Below, piece by piece: positions 9,595 through 18,264 of a stretch of DNA of 64,000 nucleotides (within the stretch, counting starts at the first letter, position 1; each line of letters begins with the position of its first letter). The stretch comes from Natronosalvus amylolyticus. GTDB taxonomy: Archaea; Halobacteriota; Halobacteria; Halobacteriales; Natrialbaceae. A model generated the notes under the pieces. It did no database searches and had not been told where the DNA came from. It saw only the letters and a list, made by a program, of their open reading frames with translations. A program made the position numbers and the translations under genes. The DNA lies in contig NZ_CP101156.1 of the NCBI RefSeq assembly GCF_024298845.1, forward strand, positions 744,001 to 808,000, read 5' to 3'.

Positions 9595-10493
9595 ACCTCG
9601 AGGCCTCCACGCTCAAGGGCGATGAAAATCCCGGCTGCGGTGATGTCTGCCGTCGTTCCCGGGTTGATTCCACGTTCACAGAGGTCATCAGCGAAGGTAT
9701 CGACCCGTTCACGGTCAGTCCTGAAGGCACCTGCAGCAGCGAGGTCGGTCGCGCACTCACACACCTCCTGAGCGACTGTGTCGCCGTGTTTACTCGCGAT
9801 AAGAGTATCCGGTCGCTCTCCGAGCAGGCGCAAGAACACTTCGGCGATGCGGTCCGTAGCCGACCGCTGGGTCTCGAGCGATTCGAGCCACTGCGCAGCG
9901 CGAAACGACCGTTCGAACCCGGTCAGCCACTCGCGGGCGACGTCGTCACCGGGAACGCTCGCGTCCATCACCTCGTACATCGTGACGCCTCGCTCTTCGA
10001 GGGTTGGAATTGCGGCTGCTCCGCGACGGACATCGAGCGGTTCGAGGTCGGCAGGCGGATCATCCACGAAGACGTCGACGTGGTCGAACGCACGATAAAA
10101 GCCAGCCGCATCCTCGATCGTCGTCGCCTCGACGGTATCGGTGGTGAGTGCTGGACGCACCGACCCCTCGGCAGCTGCCGTCCGAACGAGCGGAACCAGC
10201 AAGAGAAGACAGCCGAACTGCGTGTTCCCACCTCGCTGGTTAGCCATCCCGGCGACAGCGGTTTCGAACGCAGCACCGACAGGTGCGCCAGCTTCTGCCC
10301 GCTCGAGCCCCCGTCGCGAACCCACTGCGCCTGCCAGAAAGTGTTCGAACCAAAGCTCCTCGAGGTCGCGCTCGCGGTCGACGTTTCCCGGTTTCGGGGT
10401 ACCGGCCACCTCGAGCAAGAGGGCGAGTTCGGCATTCTCTGCAGGCGACCGGGGGCCCTTGGGTGTCGTCTCCTCCTGGTCTGGCGTTACCAT
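9591..10493 (-). CDS. Triphosphoribosyl-dephospho-CoA synthase-like protein (CitG/MdcB family)
   Basis: 300 residues from ATG 10493; the open frame extends further upstream but that part is unconserved. Family motifs: LALLLEVAGTPKPGNVDRER (N-terminal helix with the PGNVDR loop), NTQFGCLLLLVPL, SKHGDTVAQEV and the C-terminal NPGTTADITAAGIFIALE. Bacterial CitG and MdcB build the citrate or malonate lyase prosthetic group; archaea lack those lyases, so the archaeal reaction is unknown but probably also a ribosyl transfer onto a nucleotide-like acceptor. It is first in a two-gene unit with the DUF447 gene (4-base overlap). Confidence 0.85.
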   Translation of the reverse strand: MVTPDQEETTPKGPRSPAENAELALLLEVAGTPKPGNVDRERDLEELWFEHFLAGAVGSRRGLERAEAGAPVGAAFETAVAGMANQRGGNTQFGCLLLLVPLVRTAAAEGSVRPALTTDTVEATTIEDAAGFYRAFDHVDVFVDDPPADLEPLDVRRGAAAIPTLEERGVTMYEVMDASVPGDDVAREWLTGFERSFRAAQWLESLETQRSATDRIAEVFLRLLGERPDTLIASKHGDTVAQEVCECATDLAAAGAFRTDRERVDTFADDLCERGINPGTTADITAAGIFIALERGGLEV

Positions 10494-10621
10494 GCAGTGT
10501 CGTGTACAGAAAGGCACTCGAGTACCTTGGTTCGATTGGATCTCGCTCGAGTGTCTGTCCGATCCAGCGTGACAACAGGCCCAATCACTGGGCAATTCTC
10601 AAGGTAGTTCGCCTGCAAGCG

Positions 10622-12838
10622 ATGGGTATGAGTGAGTCGGACGATGGCGGTGTTACCCTCACCGTGCGAGCGGCCGAAAAGCGCGATGCGGGTCGGGGCG
10701 TGGCACGGATTCCGGAGTTAGCTCGCCGAAAACTCGGCGTTTTGAGCGGTGATACCGTCGTCATCGAAGGAACCGAACGGACCGTCGCCAAGATGTGGCC
10801 CGCCGACCCATCGATCCCGGAGCAGGTCGTCCAGATCGACGGCGATACGCGCGCCAACGCCGGCGTGACCGTTGGCGATTCGGTACGAGTGTCTGCCAAA
10901 GACAAGTCCACGATCCGGGAAGCAGAAACCGTCACGCTGTCGCCACCACCGACCCTGAACGACACCGAATCGCGACTGGCCGAACGCGTCGCGAACCAAA
11001 AATTGCGAAACCGACCGATTCGAGCGGGCGAACAGGTCCGCATCGAGGGCGTCGCTACGGAGCCGTTCACCGTCGTCGAGACGGAGCCCGCAGGTGACGT
11101 CCGGATAACCAGTTCGACCACCGTCCTCGTATTCGACGAAACGGGTGCCGCAGCTTCGGGAACCTCGAGTTCGAAACGACAATCGGACCCCGCTCAACAG
11201 AAAACGTCACCGGATACGCCTTCGACCAAGGGGGCCACAAGCGAGCCACCGTCGGGAGTCACCTACGAGGACATCGGCGGGCTCGACGAGGAACTCGAGC
11301 AAGTCAGAGAGATGATCGAGTTGCCCCTCTCGGAGCCGGAGCTGTTCAAACGGTTGGGCGTCGATCCACCGTCGGGTGTTTTGCTGTACGGACCGCCAGG
11401 AACGGGCAAGACGCTGATCGCTCGAGCAGTTGCCAACGAAGTTGAGGCCAACTTCATCACCATCTCCGGGCCGGAGATCATGTCGAAGTACAAAGGCGAG
11501 TCCGAAGAACAGCTTCGCCAGACGTTCGAAAAAGCGCGCGAGAACGCCCCTTCGATCATCTTCTTCGACGAGATCGATTCCATCGCGGGGACACGAAACG
11601 ACGACGGTGACGCCGAAAACCGGATCGTCGGTCAGTTGCTCACCCTCATGGACGGCCTCGATTCTCGCGGAGAGGTGATCGTCATCGGCGCAACCAACCG
11701 TGTCGACTCGATCGATCCAGCGCTCAGACGCGGCGGCCGCTTCGACAGAGAGATTCAGATCGGCGTTCCGGACATGGACGGCCGGCGAGAGATCCTCGAA
11801 GTCCACACCAGGGGGATGCCGCTCGCCGATGACGTCAATATCGACAAAATTGCGAGTCGAACACACGGCTTCGTCGGTGCCGATCTCGACGGCGTCGTCA
11901 CCGAAGCAGCGATGGCGGCAATCCGTCGCCGACCGACCGACGCTGCCGAACGCGCCGAGTGGAGCAAACGCCCGTCGGTAACCAGAGCCGATTTCGACAC
12001 CGCTCTCGCTGCCGTCGAACCCTCTGCGATGCGTGAGTACGTCGCCGAATCCCCAAACACCAACTTCGACGATGTCGGCGGCCTCGAGGACGCCAAACAG
12101 GTGCTCACCGAGTCCGTCGAGTGGCCCCTGACCTACGAGCGACTGTTCGACGTCACCAACACGAACCCGCCCTCGGGCGTGTTGTTGTACGGTCCGCCAG
12201 GGACCGGAAAGACGCTGCTCGCCCGTGCGCTCGCGGGTGAAACCGACGTCAACTTCGTTCGCGTCGACGGGCCAGAAATCGTCGACCGCTACGTGGGCGA
12301 ATCCGAGAAGGCTATCCGAAAGGTTTTCGAGCGAGCCAGACAGGCCGCCCCGTCTATCGTCTTTTTCGACGAAATCGACGCTATCGCAGCCACTCGAGAC
12401 GACAGTCACGAGGTGACCGAGCGCGTCGTCTCACAGCTGTTGACCGAACTCGACGGCATGCGCGAAAACCCGAATCTTATCGTCCTCGCGGCGACGAATC
12501 GAAAGGAGTTCATCGATCCTGCCCTCCTCAGACCCGGTCGACTCGATACCCACGTTCTCGTCCCCGAACCCGATTTCGAGGCACGGGAGCAAATCCTCGA
12601 GGTCCACACCCGTGGCAAACCCATGGGAGACGACGTCGACCTCGACGAGTTGGCAGGTGAACTCGAGGGATACACCGGCGCCGATATCGAAGCCCTCGTC
12701 CGGAACGCCTCGATGGGTGCAATTCGCGAGGTCGCCACCGAATACGGACCCGACGCCGCAAACGAACGGGCCGAGGAAGTCATCATCGAGAAACGGCATC
12801 TCGAGACCGCCCTCGAAGATATCGAAGAGACCCAGTGA
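10622..12838 (+). CDS. CDC48/VAT-type AAA+ ATPase
   Basis: 738 residues from ATG 10622 (ATG 10628 equally possible). The N-domain (residues ~6-175) has the double-psi barrel segment GVARIPELARRKLGVLSGD; a Ser/Thr/Pro-rich linker of about 35 residues follows, longer than usual. D1: Walker A GPPGTGKT, Walker B IIFFDEIDS; D2: a second GPPGTGKT, IVFFDEIDA. Both modules keep arginine-finger regions (DPALRRGGRFDR; DPALLRPGRLD). The homohexamer unfolds substrates through a central pore for the proteasome or remodelling. The unusually long linker suggests this is one of several haloarchaeal paralogues rather than the main copy (inference). Confidence 0.92.
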   Translation: MGMSESDDGGVTLTVRAAEKRDAGRGVARIPELARRKLGVLSGDTVVIEGTERTVAKMWPADPSIPEQVVQIDGDTRANAGVTVGDSVRVSAKDKSTIREAETVTLSPPPTLNDTESRLAERVANQKLRNRPIRAGEQVRIEGVATEPFTVVETEPAGDVRITSSTTVLVFDETGAAASGTSSSKRQSDPAQQKTSPDTPSTKGATSEPPSGVTYEDIGGLDEELEQVREMIELPLSEPELFKRLGVDPPSGVLLYGPPGTGKTLIARAVANEVEANFITISGPEIMSKYKGESEEQLRQTFEKARENAPSIIFFDEIDSIAGTRNDDGDAENRIVGQLLTLMDGLDSRGEVIVIGATNRVDSIDPALRRGGRFDREIQIGVPDMDGRREILEVHTRGMPLADDVNIDKIASRTHGFVGADLDGVVTEAAMAAIRRRPTDAAERAEWSKRPSVTRADFDTALAAVEPSAMREYVAESPNTNFDDVGGLEDAKQVLTESVEWPLTYERLFDVTNTNPPSGVLLYGPPGTGKTLLARALAGETDVNFVRVDGPEIVDRYVGESEKAIRKVFERARQAAPSIVFFDEIDAIAATRDDSHEVTERVVSQLLTELDGMRENPNLIVLAATNRKEFIDPALLRPGRLDTHVLVPEPDFEAREQILEVHTRGKPMGDDVDLDELAGELEGYTGADIEALVRNASMGAIREVATEYGPDAANERAEEVIIEKRHLETALEDIEETQ

Positions 12839-12869
12839 ATCGTCGCTCCAGAATCCTTTCTCGAGTCGG

Positions 12870-13258
12870 TTACAGAATCAAGGAGAAAGCCCACGACTTT
12901 AGTCGTGGGATGAATCCGACGAGTCCTCGGTAAAATCGGAACGATTAGCTTGACTGGGGTCGAATGTTAGCATAACTCGCTCGGGAAAATTGGAGTTGGA
13001 TTGGGGTCTCCACCAACAATAAGCAACCCTACCCAAGTGAGGCTCGAACGCGAGTTCGAGTCGGGTCGATGGCACGGCCTGTAGGGTGCCAGCAGGGTAG
13101 TCCAAACGGACTGGCGTCACCACACGCCCACCACTCGACGCACCACCTACAAACCGAGACCGACCAACCGAGGTCGGGAAATTGCCTCCGTTGGCGTCGG
13201 AACGCCCGACCCCAAGCGCGAGGAATCCCACGACTTCAGTCGTGTGGAGGATGTCAAG
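12870..13258 (+). mobile_element. Decayed IS200/IS605 (IS1341-type) relic or palindrome-bounded non-autonomous element
   Basis: The stretch between the CDC48 and phosphatidylserine decarboxylase genes has no intact gene. It is bounded by two related hairpins: CCCACGACT-TT-AGTCGTGGG at 12890-12909 (perfect 9-bp stem) and CACGACT-TC-AGTCGTG at 13229-13244, the second followed by GGAGGATGTCAAG, a sequence typical of haloarchaeal IS605-type right ends. One frame just before the right hairpin reads EESHDFSRVEDVK, resembling the extreme C-termini of haloarchaeal TnpB proteins (recalled, to be checked). No transposase domain remains. Confidence 0.6.
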
Positions 13259-14051
13259 GAACCTGCTCGTATTCTATCGGTTGTAGGATGACTGTCTCAC
13301 CTGCGCGCATCGAGTCACCCATATCTACCGCGATATCATCGTCGTCGATTCCGGGCGGAAAGAGTACGTCGACACGACTCCCGAACGCGATGTGGCCGAT
13401 TCGCTCGCCACGCTCGAGCGTATCACCGGGTTCGACGTAGGGATGGATGCGCCGAGCAAACGCACCAGCGATAAAGGTTACGTCGGCCGTCACCGGTTCG
13501 CGCTCAGTTTTGGTGTCGCCAGTGGCATCGTCCGCGTCTCTCGACACATCATTTGTCTCTCGAGAATCCGCTTCTCGCTCTCGATAAACGTCGTCCAACC
13601 GGGCGTCCGCTCCCGTGTCACTGACACCCCTGGTTTGTCCGGTGACGTCGAACGAGGATTCGAACGACGAAGGGTTGACCTCGAGTCGGACGTGTACCTT
13701 CTCGTTCATATCCGAATCCTTCGAAAAGGCCGGTTTGTAGCCGCCGGGTTCGCGTTCGACCTCCCGAACCGTCCCCTCGAACGGCGACCGAACCACGTGG
13801 ACGTTGTGAACGTTCATAAAGGTCCCCACGCGAAAGCGGTCGCCCTCCGGGCGTAGCACCGACACCGTCCCATCAGCCGGAGCGACGACACCCGATGGCG
13901 GCGGCGTTCGATCCGGATCCCGGAAAAACGCAATGATCGCAAGGCTGAGGACGAGTAACGCGATACTGGCGCCAACGCTAAAGATGACGGCGAACGGCGC
14001 AGCGGCGAGGGGAACGATCGTATATCGCCAGGCCCCCGGTGCTACCTTCAT
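13254..14051 (-). CDS. Phosphatidylserine (archaetidylserine) decarboxylase
   Basis: 265 residues from ATG 14051. Two membrane helices (residues ~11-43), then the decarboxylase body with VVAPADGTV, VGTFMNVHNVHVVRSP and the self-cleavage site Gly224-Ser225 in HIAFGSRVDV; cleavage there would generate the pyruvoyl cofactor on the alpha chain. It makes the ethanolamine head group of archaeal polar lipids at the membrane. Odd feature: residues ~141-187 are a charged low-complexity insertion (many Asp, Arg, Glu, Thr) between two conserved blocks, absent from typical family members. The right end of the IS605 relic touches its 3' end. Confidence 0.9.
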   Translation of the reverse strand: MKVAPGAWRYTIVPLAAAPFAVIFSVGASIALLVLSLAIIAFFRDPDRTPPPSGVVAPADGTVSVLRPEGDRFRVGTFMNVHNVHVVRSPFEGTVREVEREPGGYKPAFSKDSDMNEKVHVRLEVNPSSFESSFDVTGQTRGVSDTGADARLDDVYREREADSRETNDVSRDADDATGDTKTEREPVTADVTFIAGAFARRIHPYVEPGDTLERGERIGHIAFGSRVDVLFPPGIDDDDIAVDMGDSMRAGETVILQPIEYEQVP

Positions 14052-14226
14052 ACCTGGCAGTCGCAAGCGAGCGGTTATGACGTTTGTGTCAGCAATCGAT
14101 TCTCCCCCGTTCGTCTCAAACCGTTCCGTAGTAGCAGAGATTTTCCGCCCGATAGCTACAGCTTCGACCGCTATCTTCGTTCATGCGCTCGAGAAACAGC
14201 CACCGTGCTCGGATGGAGCGACTCGA

Positions 14227-14586
14227 TTACCGCATCCGTGGGCCACTGACCGAGCACTCGTCAGCAGGTGGATAAATGAAAACGTCACCGTTGGCGAAAA
14301 CGTACACTTCGTGATCGAGGGCCCTGAAGCAAACGTGCCCGTCCAACCGTGGCTCGCCGTCTGCCTTCGTTGTGAACAGGCGCTCGAGCGCGTCAGGATC
14401 GACGCTGTCGTACAGCGAGAATTCCCCCTGGGACACGTCGACGTTGGCAATACTCGAGAGCGCGTGGACGACCGTCGTCGTTACCGTTGCCGCCCCATCC
14501 GGATCGTACTCGAAGACGTATCGATCGTTTTCCTGGTCGTAGTTCGCATCATGTGCCGTTTCGGCAGTGGATAGTTCAGTTTGCAT
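14227..14586 (-). CDS. HalOD1 output-domain protein
   Basis: 119 residues. A conserved haloarchaeal module: VVHALSSIANVDVSQGEFSL followed by LYDSVDPDALERLF and a C-terminal DHEVYVFANGDVFIYP. HalOD1 domains occur as stand-alone proteins or as outputs of signal-transduction proteins in haloarchaea; the molecular activity is unknown. An N-terminal ~20 residues are polar and probably flexible. It is monocistronic; its promoter side faces the sparse region 14587-15125. Confidence 0.8.
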   Translation of the reverse strand: MQTELSTAETAHDANYDQENDRYVFEYDPDGAATVTTTVVHALSSIANVDVSQGEFSLYDSVDPDALERLFTTKADGEPRLDGHVCFRALDHEVYVFANGDVFIYPPADECSVSGPRMR

Positions 14587-14963
14587 GTCGGTTCACGAGG
14601 TGTTCAAACGTGTATGGATACACAGGTCGCGAAGTCACAAAAGTCAATCGGCTCGAATATTCGTACCGGTTCTTGAAATTATTGCACTAATGAGTGTACG
14701 CTCAACCGATCATAAGTACTGTTTACCGGCTGGGCGTATCGCTTCGTGGTGGTCATGACTCGGTTCAACAGCACCTTGGCTACTGCTCTGGGTGTAACAG
14801 GGTCGATTGGAGGCTCTTCCAGCTAATCGCTATACTGGATGGCCGAATCCGGTAACTAGTTACAACCGATTGGATGACTCGTGCCTACGGAGCGAGACCG
14901 TGGTTCATCTGCCAGAATTTGGTGTGTAATTACACCGCACGTTAATTGAAGTGCGGTATCCCG

Positions 14964-15043
14964 CCGGTAAGCCCACACTTACCGGTGGTATACCGGTCCT
15001 ACCGGCGTGACAGCGTAGTGCCTACCGGCGTGATGGCGAAGTG
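14964..15043. repeat. Cluster of ACCGG repeats with a hairpin and a 23-bp tandem duplication
   Basis: CCGGTAAG (14964-14971) pairs with CTTACCGG (14978-14985), a perfect 8-bp stem with a 6-nt loop. TACCGG recurs at 14980, 14991, 15000 and 15023. The last two belong to a 23-bp direct duplication (14998-15020 and 15021-15043) differing at three positions. The rest of the stretch 14587-15125 shows no gene; its only other notable content is a short AT-rich segment near 14680-14720. Confidence 0.6.
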
Positions 15044-15125
15044 AACAGTCACCGACTTTTATTAATACGGCTACAAGAGCTCAGGTCGAGAGCCGGTAGC
15101 TGGGGGGCTACGGGCGGAGGGGAGC

Positions 15126-15221
15126 ATGAGAGTTCGTATACTGTACGGAAGACTACTCGTCGCACTGATTTTGTTCGCTGTAGCCGGAGCTATCCTGGCG
15201 GTCGGCTTCCTCGGTTTTTAA
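15126..15221 (+). CDS. 31-residue single-span membrane peptide (predicted)
   Basis: ATG preceded immediately by GGAGGGGAG (15116-15124), an unusually strong Shine-Dalgarno match for a haloarchaeon although very close to the start. The product starts MRVRILYGRLLVALILF and continues as one hydrophobic helix to a TAA at 15219. Positive residues precede the helix, so N-in topology is expected. No family is recognised. It lies 105 bp upstream of the TATA box of the DUF7504-like gene. The call rests on the ribosome-binding site and the clean helix only. Confidence 0.4.
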   Translation: MRVRILYGRLLVALILFAVAGAILAVGFLGF

Positions 15222-15300
15222 CCCGCGAACGAGCGGTCGACAGCAAATCCAGTGCATCGGTCATCGAAAACCTATCGAAAGGTGAACATTGGCCGGGTCG

Positions 15301-15307
15301 TTTATTA
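15301..15307 (+). promoter_or_regulatory. TATA box of the DUF7504-like gene
   Basis: TTTATTA ending 24 bp before the ATG at 15331, spacing that predicts a leaderless transcript and supports 15331 over the in-frame ATG at 15289, which lies upstream of the box. Confidence 0.55.
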
Positions 15308-15330
15308 CGTACTCGCCCGTCACCCACACC

Positions 15331-15939
15331 ATGGGCAGTGTCCACGAGTCGCTTTGTGCCGACGAGCGAGAACCAGGCTCGAGTGCGCTCGTCGTCTGTC
15401 CCTCACTCCCCGCCGACGAAACAATCCGCTGCGTGGATGCTCTTCGTTCGTCTCGGTCTCGGCCGGAACCAACCGTCGTGGTCTCCCGCGCCCACACTGC
15501 ACAAGCCTTGCTCGAGAACTGGCAATCGACGATCGGTTCCTTTCCCGAGCGATTAGGCATCGTCTCCATCGGCGAGGTGACGCGTTCCGTGAGCGCAGCG
15601 TCAACTGCCGTTAACCTTCCCCAGGCGTACGTCCAGACAATTGGCACCGAGGATGTCACCGGAATCGGCATCGCAATCGGCGAAGCGTTCCTTCGGTGGG
15701 AAGACGACACCAATCCACTGCTCTGGTTCGACTCGCTAACACCGCTTATCGAGGGAAAAGGACTCGAAATGACGTTTCGGTTTTTGCACGTCACTCTCGA
15801 GGAAGTTCGGCAAGCCGGTGCCGTCGCGTACGTCCACATCGATCCCGAAAAGCACGACGAACAGACCATTCATACCCTGGGCCACCTCTTCGACGATGTC
15901 CTCGAGTACGACACGGAATCGGTACCTCTGAACGAGTGA
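15331..15939 (+). CDS. DUF7504-like haloarchaeal protein (RecA-like fold, no P-loop)
   Basis: 202 residues. A strand-helix pattern (ALVVCPSLPADE, PTVVVSRAHTAQ, LGIVSIGEV, NPLLWFDSLTPL, GAVAYVHIDPEKHDEQTIHTL) resembles RecA/KaiC-type ATPase folds that lack a Walker A lysine; this matches haloarchaeal proteins grouped as DUF7504. The role is unknown; relatives sit beside HalOD1 and other signalling genes, and a HalOD1 gene is indeed 750 bp upstream in the opposite direction. The start is chosen from the TATA box at 15301. Family assignment is moderately sure. Confidence 0.6.
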   Translation: MGSVHESLCADEREPGSSALVVCPSLPADETIRCVDALRSSRSRPEPTVVVSRAHTAQALLENWQSTIGSFPERLGIVSIGEVTRSVSAASTAVNLPQAYVQTIGTEDVTGIGIAIGEAFLRWEDDTNPLLWFDSLTPLIEGKGLEMTFRFLHVTLEEVRQAGAVAYVHIDPEKHDEQTIHTLGHLFDDVLEYDTESVPLNE

Positions 15940-16094
15940 CGTGCTCGCGACGTGGTGTCAACCACACAGCAGCACACACCCGATTCGAGCTCGCCCACTG
16001 CAGGTTTGTTCGCTCATAGTGATCCGTGGAACGATCGAAATCCTCGAGTAGAGACGCCCCTGTTCGACCGGGCCAGGGCACCCACGAGTCGAGA

Positions 16095-16177
16095 TAGGTG
16101 CCAGTGAAACGATCTACACACCGACCGCGACGCACGCTTTCGAACGTGTGTGTACTGACTTTCCCTGGCTACTGTGG
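16095..16177. mobile_element. Hairpin MITE, copy A (diverged)
   Basis: About 83 bp sharing the order of motifs of the two better copies at 36547 and 47976: GCCAGTGAAACGAT, ACACACCGACCGCGACGC, then GACTTTCCCTGGCTACTGT. The two arms are inverted relative to each other with several mismatches, so this copy is older. It lies about 90 bp upstream of aglJ in the otherwise gene-free stretch 15940-16269. Confidence 0.7.
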
Positions 16178-16269
16178 CGTGACCGTTGTCAGGTAACAGA
16201 TCTTGGTCTCGGATATACCCGCGCGTTCGATCAGTACGTTTTTCCACACTGGGCGTTGAGAGTGTGCCA

Positions 16270-17331
16270 ATGGACGAGGACGGTGGTATCGAAGCTGAGT
16301 TCCGCGACCTCGAGACAGCGTCCAACAAATCGGCTGCCACAGACGATGGTGCATCTGAGAAACACGCGGCTGAAACGGCGGGAGTGTCCCACCCCCTCCC
16401 ACCCGAGCAAGTCTGCATTCTCATTCCGACTCTCGAGGAAGCAGCCACGATCGGCTCCGTTATCGACGGTTTCCTCGAGCAAGGCTACGAAAACGTTCTC
16501 GTTGTCGACGGCGACTCGACCGATGAAACGCGGGAAATCGCCCGTGAAAAAGGCGCTCGGGTGCTGACACAATCGGGTTCGGGAAAAGGGCAGGCCGTCC
16601 GCGAAGCATTCGAACATATCGAGGTTTCATACGTCCTCATGCTCGATGGCGACGGGACCTACGACCCGGCCGAAGCCGAAGTCATGCTCGAACCGCTCAC
16701 CCGTGGCTACGAGCACGTGATCGGGAATCGCTTCGCCAAGATGGACGAAGACGCGATGAAGCGACTCAACGGCGTCGGGAACCGAATGATCAATGGAGCT
16801 TTCAACGTCATCCACGGCGCTAATTACGAAGATATCCTGTCCGGCTATCGTGCGTTCACGACCGACTCGTTCGAACGCCTGCTACTCGATTCGGACGGGT
16901 TCACGATCGAGACCGAACTCGCCGTCGAATGCGTTCGTCAGGGCATCGAAACGACCGTCGTCCCGGTCAGCTATCGTGCCCGACCCGAAGACTCGGAAAC
17001 GAATCTTCATCCCGTCTGGGATGGTGGGACCATCATCCTGACTCTGTACTCGCTGGCGAAAACCAACAATCCGTTGTTTTACTTCGGGAGCCTCGGCGCA
17101 ACCGCAATATTCAGCGGGCTACTGGTGGCCGTGTACGTCCTCTGGCAGTGGGTTCAATACAGCGTCGGCCACAACATCCTCGCGGTAGTCTCCGCTGCAG
17201 CGATTTTACTCGGCGTCCAACTCGTCATGTTCGGCGTCCTCTCGGACATGATCGTCACCCTCCATCGCGAACAACGACGCCGATTCGAGCGGTTTACCCG
17301 AACGCAGTCACTCGAGCGCGACGACGAATAA
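16270..17331 (+). CDS. aglJ: Family 2 glycosyltransferase, AglJ-like (S-layer N-glycosylation)
   Basis: 353 residues. After a ~45-residue variable leader comes a GT-A domain: CILIPTLEEAATIGSVI, VLVVDGDSTDETREIA, GKGQAVREA, LMLDGDGTYDP (DxD-type metal site) and GNRFAKMDEDAM. Two C-terminal hydrophobic helices (residues ~270-335) anchor it, with the catalytic domain in the cytosol. In Haloferax volcanii AglJ adds the first sugar to dolichol phosphate for N-glycosylation of the S-layer glycoprotein; the motif pattern here matches that protein best, but other dolichol-phosphate sugar transferases are the alternative. No other agl genes are nearby. Confidence 0.75.
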   Translation: MDEDGGIEAEFRDLETASNKSAATDDGASEKHAAETAGVSHPLPPEQVCILIPTLEEAATIGSVIDGFLEQGYENVLVVDGDSTDETREIAREKGARVLTQSGSGKGQAVREAFEHIEVSYVLMLDGDGTYDPAEAEVMLEPLTRGYEHVIGNRFAKMDEDAMKRLNGVGNRMINGAFNVIHGANYEDILSGYRAFTTDSFERLLLDSDGFTIETELAVECVRQGIETTVVPVSYRARPEDSETNLHPVWDGGTIILTLYSLAKTNNPLFYFGSLGATAIFSGLLVAVYVLWQWVQYSVGHNILAVVSAAAILLGVQLVMFGVLSDMIVTLHREQRRRFERFTRTQSLERDDE

Positions 17332-17547
17332 AAACCACCGTACCATTTCACGACTCGATTGATGGGCATCCGCATCGTAATCTCTGTGAACACACGACTG
17401 AGCGGCTTCCAAAACCTGAACAGGTGAGTCGATCCGTCGGTTCGGCTCACACGTCGACGTGTGAGAGATCACTGACGTTTCCCATCGTGAGCGACAGCCA
17501 ATCCGATACTTGGTTTCTGGTTACCGCGTGGAAACCGTCACAGATGA

Positions 17548-17877
17548 TTACCGCCCAAACAGTGACCGAACGCGTCCAAGAAGACCACCTGACCGTTCCT
17601 CCCGATAGTGTTCGAACACCGGATGCAAGGCGTTGAGTAACTCCTGGCGGCTCTCGAAGGTCTCGACGTCGACGGCCTCGAGTGCCTTCCCCAGGGCGAT
17701 ACTGTTCCCTTTGACGTCGTACGGAATCGCCGTCGTACCGAGGGCCTCCCGGACGTCAGCTTCCGTGGCAGGAAACTCGATATCCGTCTGCTTCAACCGG
17801 GCATCGACAGCCGCGATGCCGAACTCGATACTCTCCGGCTCGTCATCTCCGCCGTTTGTCGGTGGCCGAACTCCCAT
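17548..17877 (-). CDS. DUF5789-like small protein
   Basis: 109 residues. FPATEADVREALGTTAIPYDVKGNSIALGKAL is characteristic of haloarchaeal DUF5789 proteins, which resemble small winged-helix-like domains; a C-terminal basic helix RSGGLLGRVRSLFGR follows. No function is established. Monocistronic, convergent with aglJ (217 bp between) and divergent from the ribbon-helix-helix gene (134 bp between). Confidence 0.65.
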   Translation of the reverse strand: MGVRPPTNGGDDEPESIEFGIAAVDARLKQTDIEFPATEADVREALGTTAIPYDVKGNSIALGKALEAVDVETFESRQELLNALHPVFEHYREERSGGLLGRVRSLFGR

Positions 17878-18011
17878 ACTCGCTCGTTCGAACGCAAGGT
17901 GAAAAATCGTATGGACTCGTCACTGTCGTCGTCGTTTCTCCCCATCGAGTACTCGAGAGCCAGTGAGCGATACACATTTGGGGACGGCCAGCGACCCATG
18001 CAGTAGTCACG

Positions 18012-18221
18012 ATGACCGAATATACGACCGTCTCCATCCCCAAGGACCTCGCCGCACGCGTCGAAGAGACCATCGAGGGAACGAGCTTTCAGAGCACGAG
18101 TGATCTCACGCGGTTTTTGCTCCGCAGTATCGTCATCCAACATCAAAAGTCGGGCGAGTTGACCGAAGCCGAGTTCGAAGAAATTGCCGAACAGTTGCGG
18201 GGATTGGGATACCTCGAATGA
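18012..18221 (+). CDS. Ribbon-helix-helix (CopG-type) DNA-binding protein
   Basis: 69 residues. The N-terminal strand YTTVSIPKDLAARVEETI is followed by two helices (STSDLTRFLLRSIVI), the standard ribbon-helix-helix layout; an acidic C-terminal helix EAEFEEIAEQLRGLGYL follows. Such proteins are dimeric transcription regulators. No toxin partner gene is adjacent, so a solitary regulator is more likely than an antitoxin. Confidence 0.8.
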   Translation: MTEYTTVSIPKDLAARVEETIEGTSFQSTSDLTRFLLRSIVIQHQKSGELTEAEFEEIAEQLRGLGYLE

Positions 18222-18264
18222 AAAACGAGAACGTCTCGAGCTAGCCATATCTCGGCCACATTAT

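Noticed and set aside
10283..10621. N-terminal extension of the CDC48-type protein by 113 codons
   Set aside because: The extension overlaps the CitG-like gene on the other strand and is very basic, unlike haloarchaeal proteins; the N-domain begins right after ATG 10622.
11207..12409. 400-codon open frame opposite the CDC48 gene
   Set aside because: Antisense artefact of high G+C third positions; the plus strand encodes both AAA modules.
18012..18221. Antitoxin of a toxin-antitoxin pair
   Set aside because: No toxin-like gene (PIN, RelE, MazF) lies next to the ribbon-helix-helix gene.
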